Part shown: positions 26,643 through 35,545 of the stretch, in pieces
Layout of the letters: each line of letters starts with the position of its first letter
How positions within the stretch are numbered: position 1 is the first letter of the stretch
From: Gemella haemolysans
GTDB lineage: Bacteria; Bacillota; Bacilli; Staphylococcales; Gemellaceae
DNA length: 64,000 nucleotides
NCBI RefSeq assembly: GCF_012273215.1
Contig: NZ_CP050965.1
Location: 434,001 to 498,000 of the forward strand
Direction: 5' to 3'
Program-made: the position numbers and the translations under genes
The notes under the pieces: model-generated
What the model saw: the letters and a program-made list of their open reading frames with translations, nothing else
The model's database searches: none
What the model was told of the DNA's origin: nothing

Positions 26643-27383
26643 TTGAATATAGAGAATCTAAGTCATTATAGTGGAAATTTAGGAAGAGAAATGGTTCTTA
26701 ATAGATATGGACATGCAGGATTACCGATTGTTGTTTTTCCATCATCTGGGGGAACACACAATGAGTATTATGATTTTGGTATGATACATGCTTGTGAAAG
26801 ATTTATCAATGAAGGGAAAGTACAATTTTTCACATTATCAAGTGTCGATAGCGAATCATGGCTATGTGATTGGAAAAATGGTCATGATAGAGCATTAGCA
26901 CATACACAATATGAAAAGTATGTAATTGAAGAAGCCATACCATTTATTAAGCATAAAACAGGTTGGTTTGGTCAAATGATGGCTACAGGTTGTAGTATGG
27001 GGGGATATCATTCTTTTAATATCTTCTTACAGCATCCGGATGTATTTGGAAAAGTCATTGCTCTAAGTGGAGTTTATGATGCTAGATATTTCGTAGGTGA
27101 ATATGGTAATGATGAGTTAATCTACAGAAATTCACCTAGTGATAATATTTGGAATCAAAATGATGGATGGTTTATAGATCACTATAGAAATGCAGATATT
27201 ATTGTTTGTACTGGTTTAGGGCCGTGGGAACAAGATGGTCTACCATCATTTTACAGTTTGAAAAAAGCATTTGAAGAAAAAAATATTCCAGCATGGTTTG
27301 ATGTTTGGGGCGATGATGTTGCACACGACTGGCCTTGGTGGAGAATCCAAATGCCATACTTTTTAGATAAATTAAATTTATAA
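26643..27383 (+). CDS. Esterase-family alpha/beta hydrolase
   Basis: A 246-residue serine hydrolase, not closely similar to its neighbour. The elbow GCSMGG has nucleophile S118, and H228 in VAHDWPWW is the likely catalytic histidine. PSSGGTHNEYYD near residue 33 is the probable oxyanion region. There is no signal peptide. Translation most likely starts at TTG 26643, because GGAGG at 26629-26633 sits nine bases upstream and no better ATG is present. It is the second gene of the operon, 32 bases after the first and 21 before the ATP-grasp gene. Substrate unknown. Confidence 0.82.
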   Translation: MNIENLSHYSGNLGREMVLNRYGHAGLPIVVFPSSGGTHNEYYDFGMIHACERFINEGKVQFFTLSSVDSESWLCDWKNGHDRALAHTQYEKYVIEEAIPFIKHKTGWFGQMMATGCSMGGYHSFNIFLQHPDVFGKVIALSGVYDARYFVGEYGNDELIYRNSPSDNIWNQNDGWFIDHYRNADIIVCTGLGPWEQDGLPSFYSLKKAFEEKNIPAWFDVWGDDVAHDWPWWRIQMPYFLDKLNL

Positions 27384-27404
27384 TAATAAGAGGAGAAAGT
27401 ATTT

Positions 27405-28568
27405 ATGAATTACATAGTTATATCACCATATTACCCACATAATTTTCAAAAGTTTTCTATAGAATTAAAGAATCAAGGAATAAATGTACTAGGAATTGGA
27501 GAAGAACCGTACGATCAACTTGATCAAAGATTAAAAGAAGCTCTAACTGAATATTTTAGAGTTAATAGCTTAGATGATGTTGATGAAGTTAAACGTGCAG
27601 TGGCGTTTTTATATCACAAACATGGCCATATTGATAGAATAGAATCGCAAAATGAGCACTGGATGGAACTTGATGCTGCTTTACGTACACAGTTTAATGT
27701 ATTTGGTTTAAAAGAACATGATCTTAAGAAAACAAAACACAAATCAGAGATGAAAAAATACTTTGAAAAAGCTGGAGTTCCTGTTGTACCAGGTTTCTTA
27801 GTGAAAAAAGAAGGAGACATCGAAAAAGGTGTAAAAAAATTGAAACTTCCATTAATTGCTAAGCCTGATAATGGAGTAGGTGCTTCTGCAACTTATAAAC
27901 TTAAAGATAAGAAAGATGTAGAAAACTTTAAAAAAGAATGGGATGGTACTACTCACTACTTCTTAGAACCTTTCGTTGATAATTCTGACATTGTAACTTT
28001 TGATGGATTAGTAGATGCTAAAGGAAATATCGTATTTTATACAAGTATTGTTTACTATCACACTCCATTAGATTTACTGAATAACAATACTCTAGATTGG
28101 GTATATTACATTGATAAAGATTTAGATCCAAAATTAGTAGAGTATGGTAAAAATTCTGTTAAAGCCTTTGGAATGAAAGAACGTTTCTTCCATATTGAAT
28201 TCTTTAAAACTAAAGATGATTATATTGCAATAGAGTATAATAACCGTCCAGCAGGAGCGTTTGCTGTAGATGTTTATAACTTTGCACATTCAACAGATTA
28301 TTTCAGAGTATATGCTGAGGTGGCTAATGGAACATTTAATGGTTTAAATGTTGATGAAAAATATGGGTTAGCTTCAACACGTCGTGATTATAAAGATTAT
28401 GTACACTCTGATGAAGAAATTAGAGAAAAATATCAAGATAAACTGAAAGCTGTTCTAAGAATGCCAGAAGCCTTTGCTGAACTTCAAGGAAACACAATGT
28501 ATGTTCTTGTAGCTGATACACTTGAAGAAATGAAAGAAATGGAAAGATTTGTAGGGAAGTTAAAATAG
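27405..28568 (+). CDS. ATP-grasp domain protein (carboxylate-amine/thiol ligase-like)
   Basis: A 387-residue protein with an N-terminal pre-ATP-grasp domain and an ATP-grasp core: a lysine in LPLIAKPDNGVGAS (K153), a central FLEPFVD segment, and the Mg-binding E265 and E277 with N279/N280 in FHIEFF and AIEYNNRPAG. ATP-grasp enzymes form amide or ester bonds through an acyl-phosphate. The family is CarB/DdlA-like, but the substrate is not recognisable. The ribosome binding site is AGAGGAG. A terminator at 28581-28618 closes the operon. Confidence 0.83.
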   Translation: MNYIVISPYYPHNFQKFSIELKNQGINVLGIGEEPYDQLDQRLKEALTEYFRVNSLDDVDEVKRAVAFLYHKHGHIDRIESQNEHWMELDAALRTQFNVFGLKEHDLKKTKHKSEMKKYFEKAGVPVVPGFLVKKEGDIEKGVKKLKLPLIAKPDNGVGASATYKLKDKKDVENFKKEWDGTTHYFLEPFVDNSDIVTFDGLVDAKGNIVFYTSIVYYHTPLDLLNNNTLDWVYYIDKDLDPKLVEYGKNSVKAFGMKERFFHIEFFKTKDDYIAIEYNNRPAGAFAVDVYNFAHSTDYFRVYAEVANGTFNGLNVDEKYGLASTRRDYKDYVHSDEEIREKYQDKLKAVLRMPEAFAELQGNTMYVLVADTLEEMKEMERFVGKLK

Positions 28569-28580
28569 AGTAAAATATAT

Positions 28581-28618
28581 AAAATAGAAATTAACTCGAA
28601 GTTGATTTCTATTTTTTT
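28581..28618 (+). terminator. Terminator of the esterase/ATP-grasp operon
   Basis: A roughly 16-bp stem (28581-28596 with 28600-28615, one G-T pair), 3-base loop and T run. Confidence 0.85.
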
Positions 28619-28743
28619 GTAAAACTATTCTATTAATATACATTATTAAGTTTTAAATTACGAAATAACGTGTAATAATACTTGAATTATATTTGGAAGT
28701 ATGTTAAGCTTTAACTGAAAAAAGTTAAAAAAAGGAGACCAAC

Positions 28744-30687
28744 ATGAATATATCTAGGGAACATTTAGAATTATTATCTCAAAATTTTAAAAATATTGAT
28801 GAAACTACAAAGGAGATAATAAACTTAGAAGCAATATTAACATTGCCAAAAGGAACAGAACACTTTTTAAGTGATATTCACGGAGAATACGAGGCCTTTG
28901 ATCATATTTTGAGAAATGGCTCAGGTATTATTAAAGAAAAACTTAAAGAAGTGTTTGGAAACAGACTACCTAAAAAAGATTTGAATTTACTGGCTACTAT
29001 AATCTATTATCCAGAAGAAAAATTAAATCTTTTAAGAAAAGAATATGATGTATGTGATTATAAAGAATTTCAAAAAATTATTCTTCTTCGTTTATTAGAA
29101 GTAACACAGGTAGCCGCAAGGAAGTACACAAGATCTAAAGTAAGAAAAATCTTGCCGAAAGATTTTAAGTATATTATTGAAGAATTACTTTACAAAATGC
29201 AAAGTAGTGATAAAAATGACTACTATGATAGAATTCTTGAAAATATAATTGAATTAGGTGCTGGTGATAAATTCATTATTGAATTATCATTAAGTATTCA
29301 TAAGTTAATCATAGATCATTTACATATTGTAGGTGATATTTATGATAGAGGTCCGTTTCCAGATAAAATTATGGATAGATTGCTGAATTATCATTCGCTT
29401 GATATTCAATGGGGAAATCATGATATGCTATGGATAGGGGCTTATCTTGGAGATAGAATATCATTAGCAAATGTTATAAGAATATGTGCGAGATATGATA
29501 ATTTGGACATTATTGAAGATAGATACGGAATTCCACTTAGAAATTTATTAAATTTTAGTGAAACATATTATAAAGATGATAATTGTAAAGAGTTTTTACC
29601 AAAACTATCTAAAAATGATGAGTTAAAATATAGTGAACATGAGATTATGCAAATAGCAAGAATGCATAAAGCTATGGCGATAATTCAATTTAAACTAGAA
29701 AAACAAATTATCGACAAACACCCAGAATTTAAATTGCAAAGACGAGCATTACTAGATAAGATAAACTTTAAAAAACAAACAGTAAAAATTAACGGTAAAG
29801 AATATCCATTAACTTCATGTAATTTCCCGACAGTAGATGAAAAAAATCCTTATCAATTAACAGAAGAAGAAGAGAAGATTATTAATAGATTAAAAGAATC
29901 ATTTATAACGAGTGAAAAGTTGAAAAAACATGTTGAATTATTTATTAACAAAGGCGGTATGTATTGTTGCTATAATGGAAACCTGCTGTTACATGGTTGT
30001 ATGCCAGTAGATGAGAAAGGTAACTTCCAGGAATTTTCTTTTGAAGGATATAAGTATTCTGGAAAAAGATTACTAGACTTTTTTGATAAGAAAATTCGCA
30101 GCATATTTTATTGTGATCGTAGAGAAGATAATGGCTTGTTCTTTTATCTTTGGCAAGGACAATTTTCTCCGTTATTTGGTAAATGTGATATGACAACTTT
30201 TGAGAGATATTTTATCGAGGATAAGACCACTCATGAGGAAGTAAAAAATGCTTATTACAAACTTAGAGATAATGAAGAGTTTTGTATTAAGTTATTAAAT
30301 GAGTTTGGTTTAACTAGTGAGGGTCACATTATAAATGGACACACTCCAGTTAAGGAAACAAAAGGAGAAAATCCGATAAAAGCTAATGGTAGAACGATAG
30401 TTATCGATGGAGGAATGTCTAGAGCATATCATAAAACAACAGGGCACGGCGGATATACTTTAACTTATAACTCTTATGGTTTACAAATAATGAGTCATGA
30501 TATATTCCAAAGTAAAGAAGAATCAATCAAAAATGAGACAGATATAATTTCAACTAAGAGAGTAGTAGACAAATTATGTAGAAAAAAAGTGATTGATACT
30601 GATAGTGGTGTTAAGATACTTAAACAAATTGAATTATTGAAAATTCTATTAGAGGAGTATAGACAAGGTACGATTTGTGAGAGATAA
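28744..30687 (+). CDS. fbp: Fructose-1,6-bisphosphatase, class III
   Basis: A 647-residue class III FBPase, the large metallophosphoesterase type found in Firmicutes. Metal-site motifs are LSDIHGEYEAF (near residue 38), VGDIYDRGPFPD (near 197), QWGNHDMLW (near 221) and INGHTPVKE (near 533). It dephosphorylates fructose-1,6-bisphosphate for gluconeogenesis. It stands alone between two terminators. The ribosome binding site AAAGGAG precedes the ATG. Length is normal for the family. Confidence 0.95.
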   Translation: MNISREHLELLSQNFKNIDETTKEIINLEAILTLPKGTEHFLSDIHGEYEAFDHILRNGSGIIKEKLKEVFGNRLPKKDLNLLATIIYYPEEKLNLLRKEYDVCDYKEFQKIILLRLLEVTQVAARKYTRSKVRKILPKDFKYIIEELLYKMQSSDKNDYYDRILENIIELGAGDKFIIELSLSIHKLIIDHLHIVGDIYDRGPFPDKIMDRLLNYHSLDIQWGNHDMLWIGAYLGDRISLANVIRICARYDNLDIIEDRYGIPLRNLLNFSETYYKDDNCKEFLPKLSKNDELKYSEHEIMQIARMHKAMAIIQFKLEKQIIDKHPEFKLQRRALLDKINFKKQTVKINGKEYPLTSCNFPTVDEKNPYQLTEEEEKIINRLKESFITSEKLKKHVELFINKGGMYCCYNGNLLLHGCMPVDEKGNFQEFSFEGYKYSGKRLLDFFDKKIRSIFYCDRREDNGLFFYLWQGQFSPLFGKCDMTTFERYFIEDKTTHEEVKNAYYKLRDNEEFCIKLLNEFGLTSEGHIINGHTPVKETKGENPIKANGRTIVIDGGMSRAYHKTTGHGGYTLTYNSYGLQIMSHDIFQSKEESIKNETDIISTKRVVDKLCRKKVIDTDSGVKILKQIELLKILLEEYRQGTICER

Positions 30688-30690
30688 GTT

Positions 30691-30722
30691 AATTAAAAGG
30701 AGGTTCTAATCTCCTTTTAATT
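30691..30722 (+). terminator. Terminator after fbp
   Basis: A perfect 12-bp stem (30691-30702 with 30711-30722) with an 8-base loop. The T tract is short and lies mostly within the stem, so efficiency is uncertain. Confidence 0.7.
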
Positions 30723-30834
30723 GTATTTATAAAAATAATCGAAAATATCTAAATAGAAGATTTTGGGACTTTCCTATTTTTAGTGAGGTATACTATGTAT
30801 TTGATTGGAAATATTAAAAAAATAAAATTTTTTA

Positions 30835-30863
30835 TTGACAATATAAGCAAATTATATTATACT
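30835..30863 (+). promoter_or_regulatory. Promoter of the lysine riboswitch/permease gene
   Basis: A consensus TTGACA (30835-30840), 17-base spacer, TATACT (30858-30863). The transcript would begin near 30870, just before the riboswitch. Confidence 0.85.
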
Positions 30864-30885
30864 AATTTTTAGTTAATTGAATATG

Positions 30886-31140
30886 TACCTCACAAAATAA
30901 GTGAGGTAGAGGTTGCGATTTTTATCAGTAGAGTAATTGAAAGTGTAGGGCTTGATGAGATTACTTGAAAGGAAACGTCGCCGAAATGATATTAATCCTA
31001 TGTTAATATTGTTGGGCCTATATTGAACTAAGTATAGGACTGTCATAGTCGTGAGGCTATGTTGCGCTACTAATATCTTGTTTTGGAGAGATAATGTGAA
31101 GTATAACTCCGTGCAAATATGGTAGAAGTTATGCTTTTTT
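30886..31140 (+). promoter_or_regulatory. Lysine riboswitch (L-box) with terminator
   Basis: The leader carries L-box landmarks in order: GAGGTAGAGG (30903-30912), GAAAGGAAACGTCGCCGAA (30967-30985), GTTGGGCCTATATTGAACTA (31011-31030) and GGACTGTCATAGTCGTGAGG (31037-31056), ending near GCGCTACTAA. A short hairpin (30886-30893 with 30901-30908) precedes it. The expression platform is a terminator: 31099-31108 pairs with 31127-31136, followed by a T run. Lysine binding should favour termination and so shut off the downstream permease. Confidence 0.93.
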
Positions 31141-31163
31141 ATTTTATCAAGGAGGTTTTTATT

Positions 31164-32660
31164 ATGACAAACAACAGCAATAACAATAATGCAACAGAAG
31201 TAAAAAGAAATTTACGATCACGTCATATTAGTATGATTGCTATCGGTGGATGTATCGGTAGTGGGTTGTTCATGACAAGTGGTCAAGCAATTCAAAGTGC
31301 CGGACCTGGGGGAGCTATTGTAGCTTATCTATGTATCGGGCTTATGGTGTATTTCTTAATGACATCATTAGGAGAAATGGCAACATATCTTCCTACATCA
31401 GGGTCATTTAGTACATATGCAACACGTTATGTGGATCCTTCATTAGGATTTGCTTTAGGATGGAACTATTGGTTTAACTGGGTAATTACAGTAGCAGCTG
31501 ACGTAGAGCTATCTGCATTAGCAATTAGTTATTGGGAGCCTATGCGAGTACTTCCTCACTGGGCTTGGAGCTTATTATTCCTAGTTATTATTATCGCTTT
31601 AAACTCACTTAGTGTTAAAGTTTATGGTGAAAGTGAATACTGGTTTGCACTTATTAAAGTAGTAGTAGTAATCATTTTCCTAGTAGTTGGATGTTTAACT
31701 ATCTTCGGGATTTTAGGTGGAGAATACATTGGATTCAAAAACTTAACAATTGGTGATGCACCATTCGTTGGAGAAGATTCTTCATTATCAGGACAAATTC
31801 TTGCAACTCTTGGAGTATTCTTAATCGCTGGATATTCATTCCAAGGTACTGAGTTAATCGGTATTACAGCTGGAGAAAGTGAAAACCCAGAGAAAAGTAT
31901 TCCAAAAGCAGTAAAACAAGTATTCTGGAGAATTTTAATTTTCTACGTACTAGCTATCTTAGTTATCGGATTATTAATTCCTTATACTTCACCAGATTTA
32001 TTAGGTGCTGCAAGTGCAGAAGAAATTGCTAAATCACCATTTACAATCGTCTTCAAAAATGCAGGATTTGCTCTAGCGGCAAGTGTTATGAATGCGGTAA
32101 TCTTAACATCAATTTTATCAGCTGGTAACTCAGGTATGTATGCCTCAACAAGAATGCTTTATGCAATGAGTAAAGAAAAACTTGCGTATCCAATTTTTGG
32201 ACGTGTTACAAAATATGGAACACCGGTTATCTCATTAATCGCAACAGCTGTAGTAGTATTCTTAATCTTCTTAATCCAACTTACAAGTGCTAATGCGTAT
32301 ACTTATATCGTTGCGGCTAGTGGATTAACTGGATTTATCGCTTGGTTAGGTATTGCATTAAGTCACTACAGATTTAGAAGAGCTTATATTGCTCAAGGTA
32401 AAGATTTAAATGATCTTAAATATAGAGCAAAATGGTTCCCAGCGGGTCCAATTATCGCTTTAGTATTATGTATTATTGTTATTATCGGTCAAGATACAGA
32501 GCTTATTACTAAAGGTGTTGTAAATTGGAGCGGAATGTTAACAACATATATGGGAGTTCCGATTTTCTTATTCTTCTATCTATATCACAAAATTAGATAT
32601 AAAACAAAAGTGATACCTTTAGATAAAGTAGATTTATCACAAGATGTAGATACTAAATAA
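31164..32660 (+). CDS. lysP: Lysine-specific amino acid permease (APC family)
   Basis: A 498-residue amino acid permease with 12 helices. The first helix has ISMIAIGGCIGSGLFMTSG, and FQGTELIGITAGESENPEKSIPKAV follows helix 6, as in LysP/AAT-family carriers. An in-frame ATG at 31119 exists but lies inside the riboswitch terminator. The ATG at 31164 has a strong AAGGAGG site and is chosen. Control by a lysine riboswitch supports lysine as the substrate. A terminator follows at 32671-32703. Confidence 0.93.
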   Translation: MTNNSNNNNATEVKRNLRSRHISMIAIGGCIGSGLFMTSGQAIQSAGPGGAIVAYLCIGLMVYFLMTSLGEMATYLPTSGSFSTYATRYVDPSLGFALGWNYWFNWVITVAADVELSALAISYWEPMRVLPHWAWSLLFLVIIIALNSLSVKVYGESEYWFALIKVVVVIIFLVVGCLTIFGILGGEYIGFKNLTIGDAPFVGEDSSLSGQILATLGVFLIAGYSFQGTELIGITAGESENPEKSIPKAVKQVFWRILIFYVLAILVIGLLIPYTSPDLLGAASAEEIAKSPFTIVFKNAGFALAASVMNAVILTSILSAGNSGMYASTRMLYAMSKEKLAYPIFGRVTKYGTPVISLIATAVVVFLIFLIQLTSANAYTYIVAASGLTGFIAWLGIALSHYRFRRAYIAQGKDLNDLKYRAKWFPAGPIIALVLCIIVIIGQDTELITKGVVNWSGMLTTYMGVPIFLFFYLYHKIRYKTKVIPLDKVDLSQDVDTK

Positions 32661-32670
32661 TAAATAAAAA

Positions 32671-32703
32671 AGTTCTAGTTCGTGTTGAACTAGAATTTTT
32701 TTT
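32671..32703 (+). terminator. Terminator after lysP
   Basis: Stem 32672-32681 with 32687-32696, 5-base loop, A tract before and a run of eight T after. Confidence 0.88.
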
Positions 32704-32905
32704 GTTTATAAAGTAAAAAGATACATTATAATTTTATTGTCGAGAATTTCTATCAATTGAATCATTAATATAGTTTTTAATAACTAATTAAATAAATTAT
32801 GAAAATACTATAAAATTGTAATATTTTTAGTTAAATCACGGGAAATTTTCCTTGATTTGTGGTATTATAAAGGGTAGATTAAATTTTGATAGAGGAGGAA
32901 TTTCT

Positions 32906-35083
32906 GTGAATCTTGAATATCCATATAGTTATGAAAATGTAGAAGATATGGCGAGTAAATATTTACCAGAAGAGCAAATAAAAACAATAAGAAAAGCTTA
33001 TGAATTTGCAAAAGTTGCTCATGAAGGACAATTTAGAAAATCAGGGGAACCATACATATTACACCCAGTTCAAGTTGCAGGAATTTTAACTGAGCTTAAA
33101 TTAGATTATGCAACAATTTGTGCAGGATTTTTACATGATGTAGTGGAAGATACTAAGTATACATTTGATGATATTAAAGAAACATTTGGTGAAGATATAG
33201 CTGTAATAGTTGATGGTGTTACAAAATTAGATAAAGTAAAATTCCGCTCTAAAAAACAATCACAAGCAGAAAATCATAGAAAACTATTTGTATCTATAGC
33301 AAAGGACTTGCGTGTAATTTTCGTTAAGTTAGCAGATAGGCTACATAATATGAGAACTATGAAATATATGAGAGAGGAAAAACAACGTGAAATCTCTAGT
33401 GAAACACTTGAGATTTATGCACCTTTAGCTCATAGACTAGGGATAAGTTCGGTAAAATGGGAGCTAGAAGATACTTCACTTAGGTATTTACATCCATCTC
33501 AATATTTCTCAATAGTAGGAATGATGAAACAGAAAAGAAGTGCTAGGGAAGAAAGCATAAAAGATGCATGTTCAAGTATTACCTCGATTTTAGCGGAAAA
33601 CAATATTAAAGCCCAAGTTACTGGTAGACCAAAACATATTTATAGTATTTATAAAAAAATGGTTAAACAAAATAAAACTTTTGACCAAATTTATGATCTA
33701 TTAGCTGTTCGTGTATTAGTTGATAGTGTAGCGGATTGTTATGCTACTTTAGGTCTAGTGAATAATCTTTGGGTTCCTATTCCAGGTCGAATAAAAGATT
33801 ATATTGCTATGCCAAAACCTAATATGTATCAATCATTACATACTACGGTGATAGCACCAGATGGACAAACTCTAGAAGTTCAAATTAGAACTTATGAAAT
33901 GCATGAGATTGCAGAAAAAGGGATTGCCGCTCACTGGGCTTATAAAGAAGGTAAGAAAGTAAATAAAAATAATAACTTCTATGAAAAATTAAATTGGTTC
34001 CAAAAAATCGCTGAAAATGATGAAACTGAAGCGACAGCAGAAAGCTTTATGGAATCATTAAAAGTAGATTTACTAAGTGATAAAATCTATGTATTCACAC
34101 CAAATAGTGATATTATAGAATTACCAAAAGGATCATGTATTGTGGACTTTGCCTATGCGATTCACTCGGAAGTAGGTAATAAAATGGTAGGGGCAACAGT
34201 AAATGATAAAATAGAACCATTTGATTATGTACTTTCTACTGGTGAAATTTGTGATATTCGTACTAGTAAAAACTCTACAGGGCCAAAACGTTCTTGGTTA
34301 GAAATTGCGAGATCATCACAAACTAAATCAAAAATTAAAGCATTTTTCAAAAAAGCTGCTCGAGAAGAAAACTTAGTTAAAGGTGAAATATTATTAAAAG
34401 ATGAGATTAAAGCAAATAACTTTGATGTTGATGAAGTGTTAACGGAAGAAAATATTGCAGTTGCACTTAATAAATATAAATTTGCTAATCTTGAAGAAAT
34501 GTATGTTGCTATTGGTTATGGTGGTATAACAGCTAATAAGATTTTTGCTAGGTTGACAGAGAAAATCAGAAAAGAAAAGATGACTCAAGAAAAAATTGAG
34601 AAACTTTTCAATGCAGAAGAAACTAAAAAAATAGTGACTGAAACAGGTGTTTATGTAAAAGGTGTTGATAATATTCTTGTTAGATTATCAAAATGTTGTC
34701 AGCCTATACCTGGAGATGAAATTGTAGGATTTATTACTAAAGGACGTGGTGTTACTGTTCATAGACATAACTGTCCTAATTTAACAGAAGAGGACAAAGC
34801 CAGACTACTTGAAGTTGAATGGGTAGAAAGCTTAAATGCTCGTCGTTATAGTGTTACATTGCAAATACACGCTTTTGATAGAGATTTATTATTACAAAAT
34901 GTACTATTAACATTAAGTGAGAGCAGAGTAGAAATAAAAAAATTAAATTCTGAATCTAAAGTTGATAAAACTTGCGTAATAACTATTGGAATATATGTGA
35001 AAAATGTTAGTGAATGTGAATTCATGATTAAAAAACTTAGACAAATTCCAGATGTTTATAGTGTAGAAAGAATAGTTAAATAG
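32906..35083 (+). CDS. rel: Bifunctional (p)ppGpp synthetase/hydrolase
   Basis: A 725-residue Rel protein. Domains in order: HD hydrolase (HPVQVAG ... [10 protein letters not shown], with the HD pair), synthetase ([12 protein letters not shown] ... YQSLHTTVI), TGS ([17 protein letters not shown]), a zinc-finger-like/helical region ([16 protein letters not shown]) and a C-terminal ACT domain. It makes and degrades the alarmone ppGpp in the stringent response. The start is a GTG at 32906 with AGAGGAGG eight bases upstream; an in-frame TTG at 32852 has no such site. It is followed eight bases later by dtd. Confidence 0.95.
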   Translation: MNLEYPYSYENVEDMASKYLPEEQIKTIRKAYEFAKVAHEGQFRKSGEPYILHPVQVAGILTELKLDYATICAGFLHDVVEDTKYTFDDIKETFGEDIAVIVDGVTKLDKVKFRSKKQSQAENHRKLFVSIAKDLRVIFVKLADRLHNMRTMKYMREEKQREISSETLEIYAPLAHRLGISSVKWELEDTSLRYLHPSQYFSIVGMMKQKRSAREESIKDACSSITSILAENNIKAQVTGRPKHIYSIYKKMVKQNKTFDQIYDLLAVRVLVDSVADCYATLGLVNNLWVPIPGRIKDYIAMPKPNMYQSLHTTVIAPDGQTLEVQIRTYEMHEIAEKGIAAHWAYKEGKKVNKNNNFYEKLNWFQKIAENDETEATAESFMESLKVDLLSDKIYVFTPNSDIIELPKGSCIVDFAYAIHSEVGNKMVGATVNDKIEPFDYVLSTGEICDIRTSKNSTGPKRSWLEIARSSQTKSKIKAFFKKAAREENLVKGEILLKDEIKANNFDVDEVLTEENIAVALNKYKFANLEEMYVAIGYGGITANKIFARLTEKIRKEKMTQEKIEKLFNAEETKKIVTETGVYVKGVDNILVRLSKCCQPIPGDEIVGFITKGRGVTVHRHNCPNLTEEDKARLLEVEWVESLNARRYSVTLQIHAFDRDLLLQNVLLTLSESRVEIKKLNSESKVDKTCVITIGIYVKNVSECEFMIKKLRQIPDVYSVERIVK

Positions 35084-35091
35084 GTGGAAAT

Positions 35092-35544
35092 ATGAAAATT
35101 GTATTGCAAAAGGTTAAAAAAGCTAGTGTAAGTGTAGATAATAAAATAGTGGGAAATATCGATAAAGGATACTGTCTTTTAGTTGGAGTCCATAAAGAAT
35201 CAACAGAAGAAGATGCTAGATATTTAGCTAAGAAAATAGCTCAAGCTCGTTTATTTGAAGATGAAAATGATAAAATTAATCTAAGTCTAAAAGATGTAGG
35301 TGGTAGTATATTATCAGTTTCACAATTTACTTTATATGCCGATACTAAGAAAGGTAATAGACCTAGTTTTACGAGTGCTGCAGGTGCAGAAAAAGCTAAT
35401 GAATTATATGAAAAATTTAATGAATATCTAAGAGAAGAAGGTGTAAAGGTAGAGACTGGAATTTTTCAAACAATGATGGAAGTGAATATTGTTAATGATG
35501 GTCCAGTAACTATTGTTTACGAAAAACTATTAGCAGGAAATTAA
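35092..35544 (+). CDS. dtd: D-aminoacyl-tRNA deacylase
   Basis: A 150-residue DTD-family protein. The two active-site signatures are visible: [10 protein letters not shown] (about 79-88) and the NDGPVT motif near the end (about 136-141). It removes D-amino acids or glycine mischarged on tRNA. It is co-transcribed with rel, as in staphylococci and bacilli, and ends one base before the next gene starts. Confidence 0.95.
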   Translation: MKIVLQKVKKASVSVDNKIVGNIDKGYCLLVGVHKESTEEDARYLAKKIAQARLFEDENDKINLSLKDVGGSILSVSQFTLYADTKKGNRPSFTSAAGAEKANELYEKFNEYLREEGVKVETGIFQTMMEVNIVNDGPVTIVYEKLLAGN

Positions 35545-35545
35545 T

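Noticed and set aside
25780-28568. Idea that the esterase/ATP-grasp operon is a phage-defence system
   Set aside because: No nuclease, toxin, sensor or nucleotide cyclase domain is visible, and it sits among housekeeping genes without mobile flanks; a metabolic role is more likely.
31119-31163. Upstream start for the lysine permease
   Set aside because: The codons fall inside the riboswitch terminator stem and T run; the strong AAGGAGG site serves ATG 31164.
32852-32905. Upstream TTG start for rel
   Set aside because: It lies in promoter-like sequence with no ribosome binding site; AGAGGAGG before GTG 32906 decides the start.
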